A stretch of DNA of 64,000 nt from Sulfitobacter sp. S190 (lineage in GTDB: Bacteria > Pseudomonadota > Alphaproteobacteria > Rhodobacterales > Rhodobacteraceae). Below are positions 52,002 through 62,870 of the stretch, one piece after another; positions within the stretch are counted from its first letter, which is position 1; every line of letters begins with the position of its first letter. Made by a program: the position numbers and the translations under genes. The stretch is from the NCBI RefSeq assembly GCF_025141935.1, contig NZ_CP081120.1:1116001-1180000 (forward strand), given 5' to 3'. Under the pieces are notes generated by a model. The model worked only from the letters and a program-made list of their open reading frames with translations, was not told the DNA's origin and ran no database searches.

Positions 52002-54925
52002 GACTGCCGGGTCGGGGATTGAACGACGGGGCGGCGCGCGTCCGCTTCAGCTTTGACGGTGTCGGGTATGACGCGCGGGAGGGCGATACGGTGGCGGCCG
52101 CGTTGCTGGCCAACGGGGTGCGCCTGATGGGCCGGTCGTTCAAGTATCATCGCCCCCGGGGGGTGCTGACCGCCGGTTCCGAGGAGCCCAATGCGCTGAT
52201 CACGGTGGGGCAGGGTGCGGCCCGGGTGCCCAATGTGCGGGCCACCGTGCAGGAGGTGTATGAGGGTCTTGTCTGCAGGTCCCAATCGGCCTGGCCGTCG
52301 CTGGCGTTTGATCTGATGGCGGTCAATGATCTGGCTGCCCCGTGGTTGGGGGCGGGGTTCTATTACAAGACCTTCATGTGGCCGCGTGCCTTTTGGGAGC
52401 GTGTGTACGAGCCGGTGATCCGCCGGGCGGCGGGGCTCGGGGCGCTGAGCGGCAAGAGCAACGACGAGACCTATGACCGGGCGTTCGCGTTTTGCGATCT
52501 TTTGGTGATCGGGGCGGGACCGGCGGGTTTGATGGCCGCGCAGGTCGCCGCGCAGGCCGGTCTGGACGTGATCCTGTGCGACGAGGATACGCAGGCGGGG
52601 GGCCGTTTGCTGGCCGAGGTGGAGCGTGTCGGGCACCGGCGCGGGTCCGATTGGGCGGCGGATGCCGTGGCGCGGCTGGCAGCGATGGACAATGTGCGCG
52701 TGATGACCCGGACCACCGTGACGGGTGCCTACGATGGCGGCATGTTCGGGGCGCTGGAGCGGATAGAGGGACGCCCCGTGGCGGGCCGGCCTGTGGCGTG
52801 TTTCTGGCGCATTGCCGCGAAGCGTTCGGTTCTGTGTGCGGGGGCGCTCGAGCGGCCCGTGGCGTTCGAGAACAACGACCGGCCCGGCATCATGACGGCG
52901 GGCGCGGTGCGCGCCTATGTCAACCGGTGGGGCGTGGCGCCGGGCAGCCATGTCACCGTGTTTGGCAACAATGACGATGCCCACCGCACGGCGCGCGATC
53001 TGCATGACGCGGGCGTGCATGTGGCCGCGTTGATCGACAGCCGCGAGGACGCGCAGATCGGGGATGTGCCCTATCCGGTCTACAAGGGCGCGCAGGTTTG
53101 CGGGTCATCGGGGCGCCGCGCGCTGGAGAGCATCCGCGTGCGCCGGGGGGGACGCGAGACGGCGATCCAGACCGATTGTCTGGCGATGTCGGGGGGGTGG
53201 AACCCGACGGTCCATCTGACCTGTCACATGAACGGGCGGCCGACGTGGCGTGAGGACATACTGGCGTTCGTGCCGACGCCGGACGCGGTGCCCGGCATGG
53301 ATGTGGCGGGCGCGTGCAACGGAGCGTTTTCGACCGCGGCCTGTCTGGCAGAGGGGGCGCAGGCCGCGGCGCGTGCGGCGCAGGCGCTGGGGGCCACCGC
53401 GCAGCCGCCCGAACTGCCGCCCGCCGACGACAGCGCGTTTCGCATTGCCCCGCTCTGGGCGGTGCCCGGCAAGGGGCGTGCGTGGCTGGATTTCCAGAAT
53501 GACGTGAGCGTCAAGGACATCAAGCAGGCGGCGGTGGAGAATTTCCGCTCTGTCGAGCACATGAAACGCTATACCACCCAGGGCATGGCGACCGATCAGG
53601 GGAAGAATTCCAACGTGGCGGCCTTGGCCGTGCTGGCGGATGCGACGGGGCGCGGTATTCCGCAAACCGGCACCACGACGTTCCGGCCCCCCTATACCCC
53701 GGTGCCGATCGCGGCGATGGGGGCGGGGGCGCAGGGCAAGGGCTTCGCCCCGCAGCGCTTTACCACATCGCACGCCCGCAGCGTCGAGATGGGCGCGCCG
53801 ATGATCGAGGCGGGGCTGTGGTACCGGCCCAGCTATTTCCCCCGTGCGGGCGAGCGGACCTGGCGCCAGTCGTGTGACCGCGAGGTCGGATATGTCCGCG
53901 AGGCCGTGGGGGTGTGCGATGTCAGCACGCTGGGCAAGATCGACATTCAGGGACCCGACGCGGCAAAGCTGCTTGATTTCGTCTATACCAACACGTTTTC
54001 GACCCTCAGGGAGGGGCGGGTGCGCTATGGGTTGATGCTGCGCGAGGATGGCACCGTGATGGATGACGGGACCTGTGCGCGGATGGGGCCGGAGCATTTC
54101 GTGATGACCACCACCACTGCCGCGGCGGGGGCGGTGATGCGCCATCTGGAGTTCGTGAGCCAGGCCCTGCGCCCCGACTGGGCCGTGCGGTTTGCATCGG
54201 TCACCGAGCAATGGGCGCAGTTCGCGGTGGCGGGACCGCAGGCGCGGGCGCTGCTGGACGATCTGCTGGAGGGGCCGGTCGACAACGACACATGGCCGTT
54301 CATGGCCTGCGGTCCGGTGGAGGTGATGGGCGTGCACGGCCGGTTGTTCCGCATTTCGTTCTCGGGCGAGCATGCCTATGAGCTGGCGGTGCCCGCGCGC
54401 TACGGGGCGGCGTTGTTCGAGACGCTGGTGGCGCGTGCCGAGGCGCTGGGCGGCGGGGCCTACGGGATGGAGGCGCTGAATGTGCTGCGTATCGAGAAGG
54501 GCCACATCACCCACGCGGAAATCCACGGGCGCACCACGGCCTTTGATGTGGGCATGGAGCGGATGGTGTCGGGCAAGAAAGACTGCATCGGGCAGACAAT
54601 GGCCGCACGGCCCGGTCTGGTGGATCCGCAGCGCGAGCGGCTGGTCGGGCTGCGCCCTGTGGGCACGGTCAAGCAGTTGACGGCGGGTGCGCATATCTAT
54701 GACGCGCAGGCGGAGGCGATCTTCGAGAACGGTCAGGGCTATGTCACGTCTGTCGCCTTTTCGCCGCAGTTGCAGCAGATGATCGCGCTGGCATTCGTCA
54801 AGCGCGGGCCGGAGCGTAAGGGCGAGCGGATGCGGGTGGTCGATGCCATGCGCGACCTGAGCGTCGAGGTCGAGATCTGCCCGCCCGTGTTTTTTGATCC
54901 AGAGGGAGGGCGGTTGCGTGGCTGA
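51998..54925 (+). CDS. soxA: Sarcosine oxidase subunit alpha
   Basis: A 975-residue subunit. N-terminal residues 10-80 form a small ferredoxin-like fold (VRFSFDGVGYDAREGDTVAAALL...SFKYHRPRG); an NAD(FAD)-binding part follows (LLVIGAGPAGLMAAQ, about 170); the C-terminal half is a GcvT-like folate-binding domain (SFSGEHAYELAVP...KGHITHAEIHGRTTAFDVGM). Start ATG 51998 overlaps soxD by 4 nt. Overlaps soxG by 8 nt. Confidence 0.95.
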   Translation: MRLPGRGLNDGAARVRFSFDGVGYDAREGDTVAAALLANGVRLMGRSFKYHRPRGVLTAGSEEPNALITVGQGAARVPNVRATVQEVYEGLVCRSQSAWPSLAFDLMAVNDLAAPWLGAGFYYKTFMWPRAFWERVYEPVIRRAAGLGALSGKSNDETYDRAFAFCDLLVIGAGPAGLMAAQVAAQAGLDVILCDEDTQAGGRLLAEVERVGHRRGSDWAADAVARLAAMDNVRVMTRTTVTGAYDGGMFGALERIEGRPVAGRPVACFWRIAAKRSVLCAGALERPVAFENNDRPGIMTAGAVRAYVNRWGVAPGSHVTVFGNNDDAHRTARDLHDAGVHVAALIDSREDAQIGDVPYPVYKGAQVCGSSGRRALESIRVRRGGRETAIQTDCLAMSGGWNPTVHLTCHMNGRPTWREDILAFVPTPDAVPGMDVAGACNGAFSTAACLAEGAQAAARAAQALGATAQPPELPPADDSAFRIAPLWAVPGKGRAWLDFQNDVSVKDIKQAAVENFRSVEHMKRYTTQGMATDQGKNSNVAALAVLADATGRGIPQTGTTTFRPPYTPVPIAAMGAGAQGKGFAPQRFTTSHARSVEMGAPMIEAGLWYRPSYFPRAGERTWRQSCDREVGYVREAVGVCDVSTLGKIDIQGPDAAKLLDFVYTNTFSTLREGRVRYGLMLREDGTVMDDGTCARMGPEHFVMTTTTAAAGAVMRHLEFVSQALRPDWAVRFASVTEQWAQFAVAGPQARALLDDLLEGPVDNDTWPFMACGPVEVMGVHGRLFRISFSGEHAYELAVPARYGAALFETLVARAEALGGGAYGMEALNVLRIEKGHITHAEIHGRTTAFDVGMERMVSGKKDCIGQTMAARPGLVDPQRERLVGLRPVGTVKQLTAGAHIYDAQAEAIFENGQGYVTSVAFSPQLQQMIALAFVKRGPERKGERMRVVDAMRDLSVEVEICPPVFFDPEGGRLRG

Positions 54926-55451
54926 CCTGCAAGCGAGAACGCCCTGCGCGGGCCTGTTACCGGTGACAATCGGCGCCGGAACTCTGAGCGAGGAGACCCC
55001 CGGTACGCTGACGGTGTTGATGCGGTTGCCGGGGGCGGATGTGCCTGCACAGATCACGGCTGACATTGTCTGGCCCAAGGTCGGCCGCACCGCGGGCAAA
55101 GCGGGCGCGCGCGCCGTCTGGTGGGGGCGCGACGAGGTGATGCTGATGGGCGTGCCGGCTCCTGATCCGTTGCCGCCGGGTGTGGTGGCCGTGGACCAGT
55201 CCGATGCCTGGGCCGTGGTGACGTTGACGGGCCCGTCCAGCGACGATGTGCTGGCGCGGCTGGTGCCGGTCGATCTGCGCGCGCGGGTGTTCAAGCGCGG
55301 CCACACGGTGCGCACGCAGCTGGGCCACATGAACGTGTCGGTCACGCGCACGGGGCCGGAGAGTTTCATGATCGCGGTGTTCCGGTCCATGGCGGCCACA
55401 GTCGTTCACGAATTGTCGGCGGCACTGGAAGCTGTGGCCGCGCGCGGGTAG
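54918..55451 (+). CDS. soxG: Sarcosine oxidase subunit gamma
   Basis: A 177-residue subunit that completes the heterotetramer. It begins at GTG 54918 (VADLQARTPC) inside the end of soxA, and shows the GcvT-like C-terminal pattern LPPGVVAVDQSDAWAVVTLTGP of gamma subunits. Weakly conserved family; assignment rests on order and size. Confidence 0.9.
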   Translation: MADLQARTPCAGLLPVTIGAGTLSEETPGTLTVLMRLPGADVPAQITADIVWPKVGRTAGKAGARAVWWGRDEVMLMGVPAPDPLPPGVVAVDQSDAWAVVTLTGPSSDDVLARLVPVDLRARVFKRGHTVRTQLGHMNVSVTRTGPESFMIAVFRSMAATVVHELSAALEAVAARG

Positions 55452-55481
55452 GGTCCGGCCATGTTGATGTTGGAGATTCCC

Positions 55482-55784
55482 ATGATCCGTTCGCTGATGT
55501 TTTGTGCCATGCTGCTGCCTGCGGCCTCCGTTTCGGCCACCACTGCAAAGGAAACCGACTGCGGCTATCAGGCGCAGGTCGTGTCTGCGGTGCAGACGGC
55601 CCGTATCGAGAAGGTCAAGGAACGCAAGGTGCCCGAGCATCTGGCGGCCGCCGACCCTGCGTGGCCTGAAAAATACAACGCGGTGATCCCGCTGGTGGCC
55701 CCGTGGGTCTATGAGATGAAGATGCGCGATCTGCGGCAGGCCGATCTGGGTGCGGCGTGGAACGAGATGTGTCTGGCCCAGTAA
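55482..55784 (+). CDS. Small exported protein of unknown function
   Basis: A 100-residue protein with a signal peptide (MIRSLMFCAMLLPAASVSA) and two cysteines (TDCG and MCLA). The ATG at 55482 follows GGAGA. No family recognised. Lies 30 bp after soxG and 81 bp before dnaG; the tail of the sox operon may run through it. Confidence 0.6.
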   Translation: MIRSLMFCAMLLPAASVSATTAKETDCGYQAQVVSAVQTARIEKVKERKVPEHLAAADPAWPEKYNAVIPLVAPWVYEMKMRDLRQADLGAAWNEMCLAQ

Positions 55785-55865
55785 CCCGGCACTGACGCGC
55801 TTTTTTCGCGGATCGGCGGGGGGCGGCTTCTGGACTCTGAACCGGTGGAGCCAATATAAAGCCCT

Positions 55866-57851
55866 ATGAGCTTGCCCCCCGGTTTCCTTGATGAGTTGCG
55901 CACCCGGTCCAGCCTGAGCCAGGTCGTGGGCCGCAAGGTCATGTGGGACACCCGCAAGTCCAATCAGGGCAAGGGCGACATGTGGGCGCCGTGCCCGTTC
56001 CATCAGGAAAAATCCGCCAGCTTCCATGTCGATGACCGCAAGGGGTTTTACTATTGCTTTGGCTGTCACGCCAAGGGCGATGCAATCTCCTTTGTCCGCG
56101 AGACCGAGAACGTGGGTTTCATGGAAGCGGTGGAAATTCTGGCCCGCGAGGCCGGGATGCCGATGCCCGCCCGCGATCCGCAGGCCCAGCAGAAGGCCGA
56201 CAAGCGGACCGAACTGGCCGATGTGATGGAATTGGCGGTCAAGTGGTTCCGCCTGCAGCTGCGCACCGGTGCGGCGGCACAGGCGCGCGAGTATCTGGCC
56301 GGGCGCGGATTGGACACGGCGGCCTGTGACCGCTGGGAGATCGGATTTGCCCCCGACAGCTGGCAGGGGTTGTGGGATGCCCTGAAGGGCAAGGACATCG
56401 ACGACAAGCTCATTCTGGGGGCGGGGCTGGCCAAACCGTCCACCAAGGGCGGCAAGCCCTATGACACGTTCCGCGGCCGCATCATGTACCCGATCCGCGA
56501 CGCCCGCGGGCGGGCCATCGCCTTTGGCGGCCGCGCGATGGACCCAGACGACAAGGCGAAATACCTCAATTCCCCCGAGACCGAATTGTTCGACAAGGGC
56601 CGCAGCCTTTACAACGTGCGCGACGCGCGGGTGGCCGCGGGCAAGGGGCTGCCGTTGTTGGTGGCCGAAGGATATATGGATGTGATCGCGCTGGCCGAGG
56701 CCGGTTTCGGCGCGGCGGTGGCCCCTTTGGGCACCGCGATCACCGAAAACCAGCTGGCGATGCTGTGGCGGGTGTCGGACGAGCCGATCGTGATGCTGGA
56801 CGGCGATGCCGCGGGCCAGCGCGCGGCCCTGCGCCTGATCGATCTGTCGCTGCCGTTGCTGGAGGCGGGCCGCAGTCTGCGGTTCGCGATGATGCCGGAG
56901 GGGCAGGACCCCGATGACCTGTTGAAAGCGGCGGGGCCTGGCGCGTTGCAGAAGATCATCGATGCGGCGGTGCCGATGGTGCAGCTGTTGTGGCAGCGCG
57001 AGATCGAGGGCCGCGTGTTCGACAGCCCCGAACGCAAGGCGGCGCTGGACAAATCGTTGCGCGACAAGATCGCGTTGATCAAGGACCCCAGCATCCGCAG
57101 CCACTACGGTCAGGAGATCAAGGACCTGCGGTGGGACCTGTTTCGGGCCAAGCGGTCGGGTGGCGCGCCAAGCGCTGGCGGCCCCCGCCGCAACGGGGCC
57201 CGCCCGAACGGCCGCTGGGGGGCGCCCGAGGGGCCATCGCCCGGCGCCAAGACCAGCGCGCTGGTCATCGCAGAAGGGGCCCATGCCACCGACCACCTGC
57301 GCGAGGCCGTCATTCTGGCCGCCTGCATCAGTTGTCCCGATGTGGTCGAGAATTTCGAGGCCGGGCTGGAGAGCATGGCCTGCACCGACACGACCCACGC
57401 CCGCCTGCGCGACCTGATTCTGCGTTTTGCCGCGCAGGGCGATGCGGTGTTGCGCGAAAAAATTGAGAACGCACTGGGCTTCGAGACCCTTGAAACCCTG
57501 CTGGCGCAGCGCCATGTGGCAATCACGCCCTGCATCCGAAAACCCGGTAACGCCGAAATCACCGCGATGACCATCGCCGAGGAGTTGGCCAAGCTGCACG
57601 CCGCGCGTGGCCTTCTCGACGAGGTCACGGATGCGGTGGACGATCTGAGCGGGGAGGCCGACGAGGGGGTGACATGGCGGCTGGCCGAAGCGGCGCGTGC
57701 GGCAGAAATGGCCCGCCGCTCTGGACAAGAGGACAAGGCGGAATACGTGATTGCCAATAATGGTGCCCGGCTGGACCGGGAAGAGGTAGAGAAAAGCCGG
57801 AGTTTCTTTGACGCGATCGATTTCTCCAAAGGGGGCAAGAAGGGGTCTTGA
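55866..57851 (+). CDS. dnaG: DNA primase
   Basis: A 661-residue replication primase. The N-terminal zinc-binding domain CPFH...CFGC (Cys43, His46, Cys64, Cys67) is complete. The TOPRIM core shows VAEGYMDVIALAEAGF and VMLDGDAAGQRAALR. The C-terminal helicase-binding domain follows. No unusual features. Located upstream of rpoD, as is common. Confidence 0.97.
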   Translation: MSLPPGFLDELRTRSSLSQVVGRKVMWDTRKSNQGKGDMWAPCPFHQEKSASFHVDDRKGFYYCFGCHAKGDAISFVRETENVGFMEAVEILAREAGMPMPARDPQAQQKADKRTELADVMELAVKWFRLQLRTGAAAQAREYLAGRGLDTAACDRWEIGFAPDSWQGLWDALKGKDIDDKLILGAGLAKPSTKGGKPYDTFRGRIMYPIRDARGRAIAFGGRAMDPDDKAKYLNSPETELFDKGRSLYNVRDARVAAGKGLPLLVAEGYMDVIALAEAGFGAAVAPLGTAITENQLAMLWRVSDEPIVMLDGDAAGQRAALRLIDLSLPLLEAGRSLRFAMMPEGQDPDDLLKAAGPGALQKIIDAAVPMVQLLWQREIEGRVFDSPERKAALDKSLRDKIALIKDPSIRSHYGQEIKDLRWDLFRAKRSGGAPSAGGPRRNGARPNGRWGAPEGPSPGAKTSALVIAEGAHATDHLREAVILAACISCPDVVENFEAGLESMACTDTTHARLRDLILRFAAQGDAVLREKIENALGFETLETLLAQRHVAITPCIRKPGNAEITAMTIAEELAKLHAARGLLDEVTDAVDDLSGEADEGVTWRLAEAARAAEMARRSGQEDKAEYVIANNGARLDREEVEKSRSFFDAIDFSKGGKKGS

Positions 57852-57912
57852 GCCACCGCGCCCGCTGCCGCGATCCATACACCACCGGTTTGTCGAGGAC
57901 CGGAACCGATCA

Positions 57913-57930
57913 CCCCGCCCGAGGGCGGGG
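57913..57930. other. CG-rich hairpin between dnaG and rpoD
   Basis: CCCCGCCC-GA-GGGCGGGG forms an 8-bp palindrome. Not followed by T, so perhaps a weak terminator for dnaG or a regulatory structure. Confidence 0.4.
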
Positions 57931-57978
57931 CGTGACCAATCATCCGCATTACGCGGAAATTACGGTGAGCGGGTTTAA

Positions 57979-58033
57979 GAATCACCCCGAACCTATCATG
58001 ATTCGAAAAACCCGAATCACCTCACAGTGATTC
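57979..58033. promoter_or_regulatory. Cluster of four GANTC sites upstream of rpoD
   Basis: GAATC 57979, GATTC 58000, GAATC 58014 and GATTC 58029. The last three are inside half-sites TGATTCG, CGAATCA and TGATTCG at 57999, 58013 and 58028, about 14 bp apart. The first two make a perfect 7-bp dyad with a 7-bp spacer. GANTC is the CcrM methylation target in Alphaproteobacteria. The cluster ends 25 bp before the rpoD ATG. Confidence 0.5.
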
Positions 58034-58057
58034 GCTAGGGACGCGAGAGGAGCTTTC

Positions 58058-60040
<1,983 letters not shown>

Positions 60041-60059
60041 GCGGTCACTAGATTTCGGC

Positions 60060-60091
60060 AAAAGCGGCGGGCGTGGGTCTGCCGCTTTTTT
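60060..60091 (+). terminator. Rho-independent terminator of rpoD
   Basis: A 9-bp perfect stem (AAAAGCGGC with GCCGCTTTT) around a 12-nt loop, ending in a T-tract (CTTTTTT), 20 bp after the rpoD stop. Confidence 0.9.
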
Positions 60092-60110
60092 CGTTCGGGA
60101 GGGCAGGCCG

Positions 60111-60524
60111 GTGCAGACGGATTTTCACATCACGACCCGCGGTGCGGGCCTGTATGAATTCACCCGTGACGTGGCCCGCTGGGTGCCTGCGGGCGATGGG
60201 ATGCTGACGTTGCTGGTGCAACACACGTCGGCGTCGTTGCTCCTTCAGGAAAATGCCGATCCGGAGGTGCAGACGGATTTGCACGCCTTTTTCCGGCGTC
60301 TGGTGCCGCCCACGACCGATCCGTCGATGTCCTATCTGACCCACACCTATGAGGGGCCCGACGACATGCCGGGCCACATCAAGGCGGCGATGCTGCCGGT
60401 CAGCCTGTCGATCCCGGTGCGCGCGGGGCGGATGCGGCTGGGCACGTGGCAGGGTATTTATCTGTTCGAGCACCGCGATGCGCCGCACACCCGACGGGTC
60501 GCGGCGCATTTCAGGGCGGATTGA
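60111..60524 (+). CDS. YjbQ family protein (thiamine-phosphate-synthase-like)
   Basis: A 137-residue UPF0047/YjbQ protein. The conserved pattern QHTSASLLLQENADPEV followed by TYEGPDDMPGHIK and GTWQGIYLFEHR is the family signature. Members are reported with weak thiamine-phosphate synthase activity; the physiological role is unclear. Starts at GTG 60111. Ends 6 bp before the convergent SDR gene. Confidence 0.9.
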   Translation: MQTDFHITTRGAGLYEFTRDVARWVPAGDGMLTLLVQHTSASLLLQENADPEVQTDLHAFFRRLVPPTTDPSMSYLTHTYEGPDDMPGHIKAAMLPVSLSIPVRAGRMRLGTWQGIYLFEHRDAPHTRRVAAHFRAD

Positions 60525-60530
60525 GCTGTC

Positions 60531-61202
60531 CTAGTTGGTGGGTACCAGATAGACTTCGCGCACGTTGACGTGTTGCGGCGCGTCCAGTGCGTAGATCATG
60601 GCGGCGGCGATGTCTTCGGGTTTGAGCTTGTCCGGTTTGGCGCTGTCGAAGAATTCGGTGTCGACCATGCCCGGTGCCACCACCATGCAGCGCCCGCCCC
60701 ATTCGGCCATTTCCTGCGCCAGATTGCCCGCGAACCCGTGGATGAACCATTTGGTTGCGCCGTAGATCGAGCCCTTGAGGTGGTTGCGCCCGGCCATTGA
60801 TCCGGTGACCAGAAACTGGCCCTTGGCGGTGCGCAGGTGCGGCAGTGCTGCGTGCGCGGTATAAAGCGCGCCCTTGATGTTGAGGTCGACCATGCCGTCC
60901 CAGTCCTCCGGATCGCCGCCCTCGACGCCCGGTTCGGACGAGCCGCGCCCGGCATTGGCAAAGGCCGCATCGACGCTGCCGTATTTATCGTCGAGCTGTG
61001 CGAGTGCTGCGCACTGGTCCTCGTAGGACGTGGCATCGCCGGGCAGGGCGAGTGCGCGGTCGCCGAATTCTTCGGCCAGATCCTTGAGTTTGTCGGCGCT
61101 GCGGGCAAAGAGGCCGACGTTCCAGCCCGCAGAAACGGCGGCGCGGGCGGTGTGCGCACCGATGCCGCTGGATGCGCCCGTGATGAAGAGTGTCTTGGCC
61201 AT
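60531..61202 (-). CDS. Short-chain dehydrogenase/reductase (SDR)
   Basis: A 223-residue classical SDR: TGASSGIG binds NAD(P), ANAG near residue 83, and SIYGATKW holds the catalytic Tyr and Lys. Substrate unknown. The ATG at 61202 is chosen; the upstream extension is rejected. Confidence 0.9.
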   Translation of the reverse strand: MAKTLFITGASSGIGAHTARAAVSAGWNVGLFARSADKLKDLAEEFGDRALALPGDATSYEDQCAALAQLDDKYGSVDAAFANAGRGSSEPGVEGGDPEDWDGMVDLNIKGALYTAHAALPHLRTAKGQFLVTGSMAGRNHLKGSIYGATKWFIHGFAGNLAQEMAEWGGRCMVVAPGMVDTEFFDSAKPDKLKPEDIAAAMIYALDAPQHVNVREVYLVPTN

Positions 61203-61392
61203 TGGATATCTCCTGCGTTGATCTGCGGGGCCAACGCGCGTGGGCCGCAAAAGGGTCCGCAAAAATGCAAACCGCCCGCAGCCGCATCTGCGTGAAAGAC
61301 CCGCGCTGCCCCATCACGACAGGGTGACAGGCGAATGGCCCGCGTTGGCAACGGGCGATAGGATGCTATGTTCAGGGTCAAGGAGATGTCTG

Positions 61393-61809
61393 ATGTTCAA
61401 AAAACTAGCCACAGTTGCCATGATCTGCCTGCCGCTGCCTGCGTTGGCGGGGATCGATTTTCTCGACCGTCAGCGGTTCGTCATTCCGGTGGCCCCGATT
61501 TCGGCCACGACATTCGAAGTGATCGAGAATGACGGGGCGGGCGGGACCCAGATGTGGTGTGCCGCCGCCAAGTACAGCCGCGCCGTGCTGGGCAACGCCC
61601 GCGGCGATCTGACCATTCTGGAAGCCCGCGACACCGCCCGCACCGTGCAGGGCCGCAAGGGCGTGGTATTCACCACTGCCCCCGTGGACGGCGCGTTTTC
61701 GTCGGTGTCGCAATCGGTGCGCCGCGCGGGCAAGGTATTCAGCGTCGGTCACGCCTATGCGCTGTGTCCACGGTTCGGGGGCCGTGTCACCGTACGCGTT
61801 CTGCGCTGA
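61393..61809 (+). CDS. Exported protein, tandem paralogue 1
   Basis: A 138-residue protein with a signal peptide (MFKKLATVAMICLPLPALA). The core [27 protein letters not shown] matches the downstream gene closely, as do the two cysteines (MWCAAAKY and ALCP). Unrecognised family. ATG at 61393 follows AAGGAGATG. The duplicate starts 31 bp after its stop. Confidence 0.65.
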   Translation: MFKKLATVAMICLPLPALAGIDFLDRQRFVIPVAPISATTFEVIENDGAGGTQMWCAAAKYSRAVLGNARGDLTILEARDTARTVQGRKGVVFTTAPVDGAFSSVSQSVRRAGKVFSVGHAYALCPRFGGRVTVRVLR

Positions 61810-61840
61810 GCGGCGCCGCGGTCAAGGAAGGAGAAGTCCC

Positions 61841-62257
61841 ATGCTGAAAACACTGCGTTCCGCAGCCATTTGCGCCGTGATCATGGCGGGGGCCGCGCAG
61901 GCCCAGAGCTTTAGCCGCCAGAATTTCGACATTCCCGTCTATCCGCTGAGTGACCGGACCTTTGAGGTGATCGAGAACGATGGCGCGGGGGGCGGGCAGA
62001 TGTGGTGCGCGGCCGCGAAATACGCCCGCGAGGTTCTGGGGCAGGGACGCGGCAATCTGTATCTGGCGCGCGCACGCGGCCCGTCGCAGAGCGTGTCCGG
62101 CAGACGCGGCGTGATCTTCTCGCTCGACCCGGTGCCGCAGTCGTTTTCGTCCGTGTCGCTGAGCGTGCGGCGGGCGGGGCAGACGGCCAGTATCGGTCTG
62201 GCCAATGCCGTGTGCCCGCGCGGCGCGAGCCGTTTGCGCATCTCTGTCGGCGGGTAA
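61841..62257 (+). CDS. Exported protein, tandem paralogue 2
   Basis: A 138-residue protein with a signal peptide ([21 protein letters not shown]) and the same motifs as the upstream gene ([28 protein letters not shown] and a terminal Cys in NAVCP). Same length, so a clear tandem duplication. Function unknown. Confidence 0.65.
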   Translation: MLKTLRSAAICAVIMAGAAQAQSFSRQNFDIPVYPLSDRTFEVIENDGAGGGQMWCAAAKYAREVLGQGRGNLYLARARGPSQSVSGRRGVIFSLDPVPQSFSSVSLSVRRAGQTASIGLANAVCPRGASRLRISVGG

Positions 62258-62340
62258 TCGCACCGCCGCTGGCTTTTCTGCATCGCTTATCTGGGGTTCG
62301 CATTTTGCAGCTACCCAAAACCCTGTGGCTGTCCTATACC

Positions 62341-62349
62341 TGTGGATAA
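62341..62349 (-). promoter_or_regulatory. Perfect DnaA box (TTATCCACA) upstream of nrdR
   Basis: The reverse strand reads TTATCCACA, the strongest DnaA consensus, 53 bp before nrdR. One such 9-mer could be chance. It would fit coupling of nucleotide-reductase control to replication. Confidence 0.3.
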
Positions 62350-62402
62350 GTGGGGCGTTGATCCCACAAGAGGCGGAAAAGACAAGATTGAGGGGACCGG
62401 CG

Positions 62403-62870
62403 ATGCGCTGCCCATTTTGTGGAAATATCGACACTCAAGTAAAAGACAGCCGCCCGGCGGAGGATCACGTATCGATCCGGCGGCGCCGGTTCTGTCCGGC
62501 CTGCGGCGGCCGTTTCACCACCTACGAACGGGTCCAGTTGCGCGACCTGGTGGTCATCAAATCCTCTGGCAAGCGTGAAGATTTCGACCGCGACAAGCTG
62601 GAACGGTCGATCCGCATTTCCATGCAGAAACGCCCCATCGAGCCCGACCGCATCGACCAGATGATCAGCGGCATCGTGCGCCGGTTGGAGAGCATGGGCG
62701 AGACGGACATCAATTCCAAGCAGATCGGCGAGATCGTCATGGAGGCGCTGGCCCGTATCGACACCGTTGCCTATGTACGGTTTGCGAGCGTTTACAAGAA
62801 CTTCCAGGCGGCGGATGATTTCGACAAGTTCGTTCAGGAATTGCGCCCCGACAACATTCCCGAGAGTTGA
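62403..62870 (+). CDS. nrdR: Transcriptional repressor NrdR
   Basis: A 155-residue repressor of ribonucleotide reductase genes. The N-terminal zinc ribbon MRCPFCGN with FCPACGGRF and the ATP-cone domain from [16 protein letters not shown] onward are typical. The ATG at 62403 is chosen over a longer in-frame form. ribD starts inside its stop (TTGA), so the two are an operon, a common alphaproteobacterial arrangement. Confidence 0.97.
   Translation: MRCPFCGNIDTQVKDSRPAEDHVSIRRRRFCPACGGRFTTYERVQLRDLVVIKSSGKREDFDRDKLERSIRISMQKRPIEPDRIDQMISGIVRRLESMGETDINSKQIGEIVMEALARIDTVAYVRFASVYKNFQAADDFDKFVQELRPDNIPES

Noticed and set aside
57913..57930. Intrinsic terminator of dnaG
   Set aside because: No T-tract follows the stem; kept only as a hairpin.
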